This document shows, in pieces, positions 35,791 to 43,084 of a stretch of DNA of 64,000 bases (position 1 is the first letter of the stretch; the number at the start of each line of letters is the position of its first letter). Under the pieces are notes generated by a model, which saw only the letters and a list, made by a program, of their open reading frames with translations, searched no databases and was not told the origin of the DNA. Source of the stretch: Olsenella sp. Marseille-P4559 (lineage in GTDB: Bacteria; Actinomycetota; Coriobacteriia; Coriobacteriales; Atopobiaceae). The position numbers and the translations under genes are program-made. The stretch covers positions 364,690 to 428,689 of the forward strand of contig NZ_LR027575.1 in NCBI RefSeq assembly GCF_900605015.1. Reading direction: 5' to 3'.

Positions 35791-36753
35791 CTAGCTCGCC
35801 TGCCTGCCGGCGCCGTAGAAGCCGAGCCTCTCGTCGCACAGCGCGAGCAGGCCGGCCTCGTTCACGTCGCCGTCGCCGAGCAGCGAGTCCTTGATGGCAT
35901 CGTCGCACACCTGCACGATCTCGGCCTGGCAGAGCTTGGCCATGCGCGTGGCGAGCGCGGAGGAACAGCGGAAGGAGGGATCGTAGCCGCCCACGGTGTG
36001 GTCCACGAGTTCGCGGGCCTGCTCCTCGCTCGGCAGGTCGTAGTGCAGCACGTCGTCGAAGCGCCTGAAGAGCGCCGGGTCGAGCATGTCGCGGTTGTTG
36101 GTCGCGGAGATGATGACGCTCTGCGAGCGGTCGGCCTCGATGAACTGGAGGAACGAGTTGAGAATGCGCCTCATCTCGCCGACCTCGTTGTCCAAGCTCC
36201 TGTCGGCCCCGATTGCGTCGAACTCGTCGAACAGGTACACGCCGGGCACGCGCGCGATGCTGTTGAAGATCTGGCGCAGCTTCGCGCTCGTCTCGCCCAT
36301 GTACTTGGTGATGAGCTTGTCCATCTGCACGGTGAGGAGCGGCATCTGCAGCTCGGAGGCGACGACCGAGGCGGTCATGGTCTTCCCCGTCCCCGGCGCG
36401 CCCTCCAGCAGGATCCGCCGCCTGTTCTCGTAGCCGTAGTCGGCGAGCTTCCCGCGCTGGCGGTACTCCCTCACCACGCGCCCCAGCCGCGCCTTTATCT
36501 CGTCGGAGACGATAAGGTCGCCCATCCGCACGTCGGGGTAGGTCACGGAGAAGAGCCCGTCGTTGCTCGCCAGGTTCAGAACCTTGGCGGAGGCCCGCTT
36601 CTGGTCGGCGAGGGCCTTCAGCTCGCGCGCGGCGGAGGAGTGCCCCTTCCTCGCCTCGCCGGCCGCTATCTGCAGCAGACAGCTGCGGAAGGCCTCGTCG
36701 TCGTTGGCGTAGTGGGCCTTCGCGAGCTGCTTCACCTGGTCGTTGGTCGCCAT
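35791..36753 (-). CDS. ietA: AAA+ ATPase, IetA-like
   Basis: The 320-residue protein has an N-terminal helical part (1-75), Walker A GAPGTGKT (118-125), Walker B VYLFDEFDAIG (Asp176, Glu177), sensor ISATNNRDMLDPALFRRFD with the arginine finger, and a C-terminal lid. It belongs to the FtsH/Cdc48-like AAA branch and would unfold or gate access to the partner protease. ATG 36753 has AAGGGGG upstream; a longer open frame upstream runs into the divergent promoter region. ietA and ietS are three bases apart. Confidence 0.82.
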   Translation of the reverse strand: MATNDQVKQLAKAHYANDDEAFRSCLLQIAAGEARKGHSSAARELKALADQKRASAKVLNLASNDGLFSVTYPDVRMGDLIVSDEIKARLGRVVREYRQRGKLADYGYENRRRILLEGAPGTGKTMTASVVASELQMPLLTVQMDKLITKYMGETSAKLRQIFNSIARVPGVYLFDEFDAIGADRSLDNEVGEMRRILNSFLQFIEADRSQSVIISATNNRDMLDPALFRRFDDVLHYDLPSEEQARELVDHTVGGYDPSFRCSSALATRMAKLCQAEIVQVCDDAIKDSLLGDGDVNEAGLLALCDERLGFYGAGRQAS

Positions 36754-36929
36754 CAGCGATTCCCCCTTCCGCGAAAAAGTCAATAGATAATCCGTCTCTC
36801 CATGATAGGTCATGCGGCGGGATCCGCCCAGACCCCAAACGCCCCGCGCACCAAAGCTGCGGGTTGCCGGCAACACCGCCCCCTCCATAGAATGTGCGGG
36901 CGAAAGTGCCGGCTCGATAGGAGGCGAGA

Positions 36930-37529
36930 ATGGGCGAGAAGGACCTCGACACCCTCAGGAGCGGCTTCTTGCTGCGCTCGCTCTTCGGCTCCGCGATGGG
37001 CAAGGAGACGAGCTACGAGCTGGCCTCGCGCCGCGCCTACCGCGACCTCTGCCGCACCCTCGCCGTCAAGGGCGTGCCCGGCGCGGCGAAAGCCAGGGAA
37101 AGGTGCGCCAAGGCCGTCGCCGAGGGGCTTCGGGAGGCCCTCGCACCCGCCCCGCTCACGTGGGATGGGTATGCGGAGAAGCACCAAGCCCTGTGCGATG
37201 AGCTGGTCGGAATCTACCAGGCCGAGGCTCCCGCCTGCGGCTTCACGTACGGCCACACCCAGAAGTGGGTGAATATGGCCGCCAAGTACCTCGTGGTGCT
37301 CGGCGTGAGAGAGGCGGAATCCAGCATCGGCGCGCTGCACGTCCCCATAGACTCCGTCGTGCTCAAGACGGTCGCGATGGCTAAGAGCGAGGGAGGCCTT
37401 GGGGTCGAGAGCCCCTTCGGCAAATGGACGGCCATCAATGACTATCCGGCCTATCTGGCATATGAGGAGAGCATCCGCAGGAGCCTTGGCGAGGGCGTCC
37501 TGCCCCTTGTTTGGGAGTTCGCCGTATAG
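36930..37529 (+). CDS. Unrecognised 199-residue protein divergent from ietA
   Basis: This is the only plus-strand protein gene of the island. The protein is soluble and helical, with GFTYGHTQKWVNMAAKYLVV (residues about 100-119) and HVPIDSVVLK as the most conserved-looking segments. The ATG follows GATAGGAGG. Its position back-to-back with ietA across a 176-bp gap suggests it is controlled together with the protease system, for example as sensor or partner. I do not recognise the family. Codon use resembles its neighbours. Confidence 0.75.
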   Translation: MGEKDLDTLRSGFLLRSLFGSAMGKETSYELASRRAYRDLCRTLAVKGVPGAAKARERCAKAVAEGLREALAPAPLTWDGYAEKHQALCDELVGIYQAEAPACGFTYGHTQKWVNMAAKYLVVLGVREAESSIGALHVPIDSVVLKTVAMAKSEGGLGVESPFGKWTAINDYPAYLAYEESIRRSLGEGVLPLVWEFAV

Positions 37530-37792
37530 AAGGGGCCGGTGCGATCGGCCGATGAGCGCCTCGCGCGACTTCACAAAGCTGTTCACAAATCCATACGCCG
37601 TTCACATCCGTGGAAAGGCGGAGGAAACTCATTTGGTGCTCTGACCTGCTGATTCCCAAAGAGATTCCCAACTCGACGGCATTGCCACATCAGGAGCGCA
37701 CATACGACCGGTCATACCAGGAAAGCCGCCGCTCGGGTTTCACCGTGCCCGTCGTCATCAGGTCATTGGTATTGGTATCCACCACCCGCCGC

Positions 37793-38254
37793 CTAAGCAG
37801 TATTTGGTGAAGGGGCGTCCGTATCCTCTGCTGCGTCGTCCTCAAGCGCCCCGAAGTCGATCGTCTGCTGCACGGGCCTCGCCACCACGCCGAGCACGAT
37901 CTGGGGAGCCTGGCCCGCCGCCTCTTCCCCGTCGAGGCGTCGCTCGGCCCTGCCGTACTCGTCGGGGTACTTGCGCTCGAGCAGCCACGCGGCCGCCGTC
38001 CAGCACTGGTTGCGCACCAGGGCCGCAGCGCGGATGGTCGTCAGGAGCGTCCGCTTGAACTCGGCCTCCTCCTTTTTTAGTCCGTCGCTTAATTCGCGCT
38101 GCAGCCGGTTCTTGGGCTCGCCTATCCAACGGTAGAAGGTGGACGAGTGTATCCCAAGCGCAGAGATGATGTCGCCGTTGGAGAGGCCGTCCGCCTTCAG
38201 CTGGATGGCCTGGTCAACCATCTCCTGTGTGAGCTTCGTCCTGCGCCCAGCCAT
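37793..38254 (-). CDS. Small HTH protein resembling terminase small subunits
   Basis: The 153-residue protein starts with a helix-turn-helix (QAIQLKADGLSNGDIISALG-type, followed by HSSTFYRWI), then a helical region (KRTLLTTIRAAALVRNQCWTAAAWLLERKYPDEYG) described here in parts, and an acidic tail. This pattern is common in phage small terminase subunits and in mobile-element DNA-binding proteins. No large terminase is present, so packaging is not implied unless a helper phage supplies it. ATG 38254 has GAAGGTGG upstream. Confidence 0.65.
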   Translation of the reverse strand: MAGRRTKLTQEMVDQAIQLKADGLSNGDIISALGIHSSTFYRWIGEPKNRLQRELSDGLKKEEAEFKRTLLTTIRAAALVRNQCWTAAAWLLERKYPDEYGRAERRLDGEEAAGQAPQIVLGVVARPVQQTIDFGALEDDAAEDTDAPSPNTA

Positions 38255-38592
38255 ATGCGGCCACCTTCCCGTGGAACCGGATGTTTCCCATGCCACCAGC
38301 ATGGGGCGCGGTCACAACATGGGGATGTCCGGGACGCGACTGGACGCCCCCGTACGACTTATCAAAGGGGTTCTCAAGATTCACAAGAGCGAGATTCTGG
38401 CCGTCCCGCATTCTCGGCTCTTGCTCCCAAAAGCCCGTCGGTCTCGGGAAAAGCCCGGCTGGCTGATCAACCCCTATAGGGAGGTTGCCAATCAACCTCC
38501 CTATAGGGGTTGATTGCCTAGCTTTTCCGCACGCGGAGACTGTCAAATGACGTCCCTGAGAATCTGACGGGCTTTCCCGACAGGCTTCCGTG
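38255..38592. other. Non-coding gap with a 22-bp perfect palindrome
   Basis: This 338-bp gap between the small HTH gene and the RepA-like gene has no gene. It holds the palindrome at 38466-38514 and several short CGGG-N4-CCCG stems (around 38450 and 38570). Confidence 0.6.
38466..38514. repeat. Perfect 22-bp inverted repeat with 5-nt loop
   Basis: The arms 38466-38487 and 38493-38514 are exact complements around CCAAT. Each arm contains the smaller palindrome CCCTATAGGG. The stem is far longer than an ordinary terminator and has no T-run on either side. It lies about 80 bp beyond the stop of the RepA-like gene and may be a replication/transfer origin, a cruciform binding site or an unusual terminator. 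Confidence 0.7.
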
Positions 38593-39714
38593 CTACCCAT
38601 TGTCGTCACCTCCGACAGGGATGAGCTCCGTGCCCAGGGTCGGCTGCCATGAGGCCCAGGCGATGTGGTTCCTGCTCTGACCCCTGCCGCCGACGCGCAT
38701 ACGCACGAGCTGGTACTCGTCCATCTCGATGAGGTAGTCCTTGATCGTGTTGGGCGAGAGGGCCGTAAGGCGCTGCACGGTGCTGAACTCCACCGGCTCG
38801 CCGCCGTTTTGGTCGAGCAGCTCCTTGATCTTGCCCCGGGCCTTCGCCAGTCGGGCGGCCTCGCGGGTGGGGGCCTTGTCGAACCTGCCATCGTCGTCGC
38901 GGAAGAACAGGCCGTCCATGCGCACGGCGTTGAAGTCGAGGTTACGGTTGGCTTTGGACCTCTTGAAGCTGCGCAGGTCCGTCGCTATGCGCACGGCTAC
39001 GGAGCCGTCCGGAAGGTCGGACATCTCCTCCTCTCCCGGCGCGAGCTCGGTGAGCGCCCAGAGCGCCGCGTAGTTGCGTCCCAGGGTCCCCGCCCCGCTT
39101 ACGCGGTCGCGCGCCTCCTTCAGGTCCTGCGCGCCCTTGCTGAAGTGGTGCGTGTAGATGACGCCCGCACCGGTCCTGCTCGCCACCATCTTCAGGTATG
39201 CCAGGGTCGCCTTCGCGTCCTCGTTGCTGTTCTCGTTGCCCATGAAGAGCGGGTAGATGGGGTCGATGATCACGACGTCCGGCCTGCAGTCGCTGACGCA
39301 GATCGCCTCGGCCACGTCCTTGACCGTGAGCTCGGGGTCGTCGTCGGTGTGCGCGATGAGCACGCGCCGGGAGACCTCGCGGGCGACCTCGGGCGAGAGC
39401 GCGGCGTCGATGATGCGGTTGTCGTACTCGGCGGCGCCCATCTCGGTGTTCACCACCAGGATGCGCTCGCACCTCGTGAAGGAGAAACCGAGCACGGCCG
39501 TGCCCATGGCGAAGGCGACGACCATCTGCGCCGTGAGGAAGGTCTTGCCCACCTTGGGCGCCGCCCCGATGAGCATCACGGAGCCCTTTCGGAGCGTATT
39601 CTCGATAAGGACCGGAGGCAGCTCCTGCCGCTCCGCCGGGAGAGGCGAGAAGAGCGCAGAGAAGCCCCCGTTGCCGGAGCTAGCTCCGCCCTCCATGTCG
39701 GGAAGCGACTCCAT
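38593..39714 (-). CDS. RepA-like RecA-fold ATPase (AAA_25)
   Basis: The 373-residue protein has Walker A GAAPKVGKT (about residue 50), Walker B VVIIDPIYPLF, a THHFSKG motif and a C-terminal winged helix (STVQRLTALSPNTIKDYL). This is the hexameric RepA/DnaB-like ATPase family often found next to integrases in satellites and integrative elements, where it may load or drive replication of the excised circle. ATG 39714 starts two bases after the stop of the HTH gene, so they are one transcript. A longer frame upstream overlaps that gene and was not used. Confidence 0.8.
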   Translation of the reverse strand: MESLPDMEGGASSGNGGFSALFSPLPAERQELPPVLIENTLRKGSVMLIGAAPKVGKTFLTAQMVVAFAMGTAVLGFSFTRCERILVVNTEMGAAEYDNRIIDAALSPEVAREVSRRVLIAHTDDDPELTVKDVAEAICVSDCRPDVVIIDPIYPLFMGNENSNEDAKATLAYLKMVASRTGAGVIYTHHFSKGAQDLKEARDRVSGAGTLGRNYAALWALTELAPGEEEMSDLPDGSVAVRIATDLRSFKRSKANRNLDFNAVRMDGLFFRDDDGRFDKAPTREAARLAKARGKIKELLDQNGGEPVEFSTVQRLTALSPNTIKDYLIEMDEYQLVRMRVGGRGQSRNHIAWASWQPTLGTELIPVGGDDNG

Positions 39715-39716
39715 GG

Positions 39717-39953
39717 CTAGTCCTCGATGCCGAGCATCTCGCAGAGCTTGGGCCCAGAGATGGCCCACGTGCCGCCGATCATCTTGGCGGGCAGCGTCCC
39801 GTCCGCGCACCAGCGCTGCACCTGCCTCTGGCTCCAGCCGCCGATCTCGGCCACGTGCTTGGGCGTCTCCCGCACCTTGATGTCCGCTCGCGTGATCCGC
39901 GAGCAGTCCAGCGAGTTCTCCCAAGCCCTGTTCTCACCCTTGCGTCGTGCCAT
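39717..39953 (-). CDS. AlpA/excisionase-like HTH protein
   Basis: The 78-residue basic protein contains VRETPKHVAEIGGWSQRQVQ followed by RWCADGTLPAKMIGGTWAIS, a MerR-type winged helix of the excisionase/AlpA kind. It sits between the integrase and the RepA-like gene, where such factors regulate excision. The first 30 residues are polar and variable. Confidence 0.78.
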   Translation of the reverse strand: MARRKGENRAWENSLDCSRITRADIKVRETPKHVAEIGGWSQRQVQRWCADGTLPAKMIGGTWAISGPKLCEMLGIED

Positions 39954-40020
39954 ATGAAAGCCGTCCTCTCTGTCGCCTCGTATAGGTGCGTGTGGCTACA
40001 GACAGGACGGTATATGGGTG

Positions 40021-41430
40021 TCACAAGTGGGCCTCGTGCCTCCTCACGACCCCGTTCATGGCCTCCATGCCGCGCTTCTTGGCGTCGGGCATCGCGTCCG
40101 CGTAGATGTCCACGGTGATGCTCACCTTGGCGTGCCCCAGGATTTTGCTCACGACCTCCACGTCCACGCCCTCGTGGATGGCGCGCGTGGCGAAGGTGTG
40201 GCGCAGGTCGTGGAACACGACGCGGCGGCCCTTGATGCCGCGCAGGTCGTTGCCCTGGGCGAAGGAGCGCCAGCTGCGCGAGAGGACGGTGGGGTTGAAG
40301 AACCCGCCGTTGGCGTTTCCGCAGACGTGGTAGTCGAGCGGTGGCCTGCCGCCCGTGTCAGAGAGGTCCGCGCCTGCCTCGGCCATCTCTCGGGCCTGCT
40401 GCTCGCGGCGGGCCAGGAGCAGGCCGCGAAGGTCTGCGTTGAGAGGTATGAAGCGGTTGCCCGCCTTGGTCTTGGGCTCCTTCTGGACGAATTCGCTGCC
40501 AGAGCGCGAGAGCACGTTGCACACGTGGATGGAGCCGGTGGGGTACTGCCCGGAGCCCTCCAGGTCCACGTCGCGCCAGCGCAGGCCGCACACCTCGGAC
40601 TGGCGCATGCCGGTGAGCAGCGCGAGCTCCACGCACACCATGAAGGCGCTCGGGTCGCCGCCCGCGTTAGCCCGGTCGATGAGCAGGTTCAGCAGGTCGA
40701 GGCTCGAGTCATCGAGCGGGTTGGGGTCGGGGTTTGCCGACTTGGGGGCGTCCACGCGCTTGCGCGGGAAGCACAGGGCGAACTGCTCGGCGTCCATGTC
40801 GCCGTTCTGCACGGCGTACTCGCAGGCGTTCTTGAGGCACCAGTACGCGCGGTTGATGGTGGCGCCGGCCTTGCCCTGCCGCTCAAGCGACTTCTGCCAG
40901 GCGAGGATGCGGGCGGGCGTGAGGTCGCGCAGCCTGGTGCCGCCGAAGCCCCGGTCCATGCTGCGGATTGCGTAGCGGTAGCCGTCGTAGGTGGAGCGCG
41001 CGATGCCCGCGGGGTTGTTGGCGCTCTTGATCTTGCGGGAGGAGACGAACGCGTCCACGTACTCGTAGACGGTGGAGTCGGGCGTGACGGAGAGGATGGT
41101 GGCGTCCCCGGCCCCCAGCTCCGCTTGGCGGGCCTTGCGCTCGGCCACCTCGTCGTCGACCATCAGCTGCTCGCGCCACTCGGCGAGCGCGGCGAGCGCC
41201 CCCTCGCGCCCCTGGTTCGGGCGGGACTTGGTGGGGGAGAGGATCTCCGTGCGCGTGGTGCGCCCGTCGGCCGTCTGCTTGGGGTAGTTCTTGATTGCCT
41301 TGCTCTTGGACTTCCACGGGCCGTCGTCGTCGCTCACCTTGAGGAGGGCCTCCCAGTGGCCGCGCTCCACGCCGTCCTTGCCGCGCCTCACGCGGTAGCG
41401 CACCGTCCCCTCGCTGTACCTCTTCGCCAT
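40021..41430 (-). CDS. int: Tyrosine site-specific integrase
   Basis: The 469-residue recombinase has an N-terminal arm-binding domain (residues 1-80), a SAM-like core-binding domain, and a catalytic domain with LLTGMRQSEVCGLRW (Arg), HDLRHTFATRAIHEG (His-x-x-Arg) and LGHAKVSITVDIYA (His and nucleophilic Tyr). It integrates the island into tRNA-Val. It lies 189 bp from attR, transcribed toward the island interior. Three TGCCCACCA motifs lie between its start and attR. Confidence 0.94.
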   Translation of the reverse strand: MAKRYSEGTVRYRVRRGKDGVERGHWEALLKVSDDDGPWKSKSKAIKNYPKQTADGRTTRTEILSPTKSRPNQGREGALAALAEWREQLMVDDEVAERKARQAELGAGDATILSVTPDSTVYEYVDAFVSSRKIKSANNPAGIARSTYDGYRYAIRSMDRGFGGTRLRDLTPARILAWQKSLERQGKAGATINRAYWCLKNACEYAVQNGDMDAEQFALCFPRKRVDAPKSANPDPNPLDDSSLDLLNLLIDRANAGGDPSAFMVCVELALLTGMRQSEVCGLRWRDVDLEGSGQYPTGSIHVCNVLSRSGSEFVQKEPKTKAGNRFIPLNADLRGLLLARREQQAREMAEAGADLSDTGGRPPLDYHVCGNANGGFFNPTVLSRSWRSFAQGNDLRGIKGRRVVFHDLRHTFATRAIHEGVDVEVVSKILGHAKVSITVDIYADAMPDAKKRGMEAMNGVVRRHEAHL

Positions 41431-41454
41431 GCGCCGCGCCTCCCCGAAGTCACT

Positions 41455-41487
41455 GTGCCCACCATGGTGCCCACCAAATGCCCACCA
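41455..41487. repeat. Right cluster of integrase arm-type sites
   Basis: Three tandem copies of the motif: GTGCCCACCA at 41455-41464 and 41467-41476, and TGCCCACCA at 41479-41487, about 12 bp apart. They lie directly upstream of the integrase start, so integrase binding may also repress its own gene. The motif matches the left cluster. Confidence 0.65.
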
Positions 41488-41618
41488 TGCATCTCTAGTA
41501 GAATCATATCAGAGGAATTCGCGCCAATCCGCAGGAATCAACATAATAGCAGGTAAACAGCATTAAACTGGTCGTATCAGTTCGCAGGCATCCGCGGCCA
41601 TACGCGATACAACACGGA

Positions 41619-41663
41619 CTGACACGGAAGAGGTCAGAAGTTCAAATCTTCTAACGCCCACCA
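41619..41663. other. attR, island right attachment site
   Basis: A 45-bp exact copy of 21915-21959 (anticodon loop to CCA of tRNA-Val). The 5' half of a tRNA is absent upstream, so this is an attachment remnant and not a gene. The sequence after it should continue the original chromosome downstream of the tRNA. Confidence 0.9.
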
Positions 41664-41797
41664 CGAACCATATGGTCTACCAGCTCGTCTGCTGGCAGGC
41701 CATTTTTCGTACGGCTTCCTGTCCAAATGCTGTCCAAGCCGCTGTCCAAATGCGGTCGGAAAGTTTGAACTATTCAGAGAGTCAAGTCTCGTTTGGC

Positions 41798-42031
41798 CTA
41801 ACGAACATCCTCGCTCCTGTAACCATTTATCCCACGATGGTATCTACGCACGACTGAACAACTGGCGGCCCCTAAGAGTTCGGTAGTGTCGAGAATGACA
41901 CACCATAGGAGCGTCTTTCTAGACACAATCACTGTACGGACGCTTACGCCCAAGTGGCAGGCAATATGATTCCCGGAGACAATAGCTCCCCCATTGAGCA
42001 ATGCCAGGATGGCCTCATATCGACGGTCCAT
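41798..42031 (-). pseudogene. Truncated HTH regulator remnant
   Basis: ATG 42031 has a perfect GAGGAGG ribosome site and encodes MDRRYEAILALLNGG, then GNHIACHLGVSVRTV, an HTH_11/BirA-type helix-turn-helix. After about 35 residues the resemblance stops, and the frame ends at 41798 with a sequence unlike any regulator. The gene appears cut off close to the island boundary. Confidence 0.55.
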
Positions 42032-42076
42032 ATTTGCCTCCTCATTATGGCCCGATTCTAATTGAGTGTCCTTTGA

Positions 42077-42998
42077 AATAACGCACATACTTTTGCCAAC
42101 GATAGCGACAAGATTTCCGTTTACTGCTACTCTGCATGCACGCTGTCCGAGGGATTCTCCTATAGCGACCTGAAAGTCATGGAGAGCACGCTCAGCGCGC
42201 CCGAGTACGTCGGCGCACTCGACAAGGGTGGTACGCAGGTCAAGGCATGGAAGTACACCATCGACCATGCGTCCGAGATCGTTGTCGTCTCGACGTTCTC
42301 CGTGAAGGATGGGCAGACTGGCACCGTCACCGACTTCTCCTATGATCTGGCGAACGCGCAGGTAACCACTGCCGTGTTGCAGAAGGGCGATACGGCCACG
42401 GTCCGTATTACCGTCAGAAATAACGCAGGTGTGGAGGCGAACTCAACGTCACTGTTCGTCCCCCCTGCTCTCCAAGGCCACCAGCGTGAGCGACTCGTTC
42501 ACCCCCGAGGGTACGGCTGGGCTTCCGCTCAGTCTCGCATCGATTGAGACCTCGTCAAACTATACGGTCAAGTGCATCAAGCTGAACCTAGGCGTGACAT
42601 ATAACGTGAACCGTGCTCCGCAGCCTGGCGAATATACCGAAGTCGCCAATGCCTCTGATGCCGACTTGCTGCTCCTGGCGTCCACGAAACCCCTAGAGGC
42701 CAACAAAGGTGGCTACGTTTCAGTGTCCTACGCGGTAAGCGATGGGGTGGGGCCTGCGTTCAACGACAAGCGGGACGTATTTAACACCGTTCTCGACTTT
42801 GACATCGAGGGCAACTCCATACTGACACTTGAGTCGAACGCCGTGATCTTTGTGGGCACCGATATCGTGCTGACCAAGGTGTGGAAGGACGGCGGAAGCG
42901 CCAGCGGTCTGCGCCCCGATGCCGACGCCTTCGCAGTGTCCCTGACGCTCTCATCGGACAAGGGCATCGATCGATATCGGTCAGCCCTCGTTATCTAG
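42077..42998 (+). pseudogene. Cell-surface Cna-type adhesin fragment, frameshifted
   Basis: Two frames join into one product. Up to about 42460 the frame encodes KISVYCYSACTLSEGFSYS, then ITVRNNAGVEANSTSLFV; at a run of six C (42460-42465) it shifts, and the next frame reads LLSKATSVSDSFTPEGTAG up to DIVLTKVWKDGGSASGLRPDAD, a Cna-B repeat signature. There is no start, signal peptide or LPXTG sorting signal, so both ends are missing. It is the relic of a large surface protein. Confidence 0.7.
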
Positions 42999-43084
42999 AC
43001 CGTTAGATACGAGAAAAGAATGCTTGAGGACAATCCCTCGCTTGAAATCGTCACTGGGTGAAGCCGATCGGGAGATATCCGCGC

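Larger units (their letters stand above)
21915..41663. mobile_element. 19.7-kb integrated genomic island in tRNA-Val
   Basis: The element is bounded by 45-bp direct repeats of the tRNA 3' end and has a tyrosine integrase adjacent to the right end, transcribed inward. Almost all genes are on the minus strand. The integration module at the right (integrase, AlpA-like HTH, RepA-like ATPase, small HTH protein) is followed by defence cargo: ietAS-like pair, DUF4238 protein, methyltransferase-specificity fusion, type I restriction and AbiTii. No conjugation or structural phage genes are seen, so it would need a helper to move. It is an integrative or satellite-type defence island. Confidence 0.88.

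Noticed and set aside
37793-38254. Evidence for a prophage from the terminase-like HTH gene
   Set aside because: No large terminase, portal, capsid or tail genes are in the island; the HTH pattern alone is not specific.
40018-41556. 512-codon plus-strand frame opposite the integrase
   Set aside because: Antisense to a fully recognisable tyrosine recombinase; no protein-like motif.
41619-41663. Second tRNA-Val gene
   Set aside because: Only the 3' half is present; the acceptor 5' strand and D arm are missing. It is the attachment-site copy.
42999-43084. Possible end of the adhesin beyond the stop at 42998
   Set aside because: The following frame is short and lacks a sorting signal; too little to extend the pseudogene.
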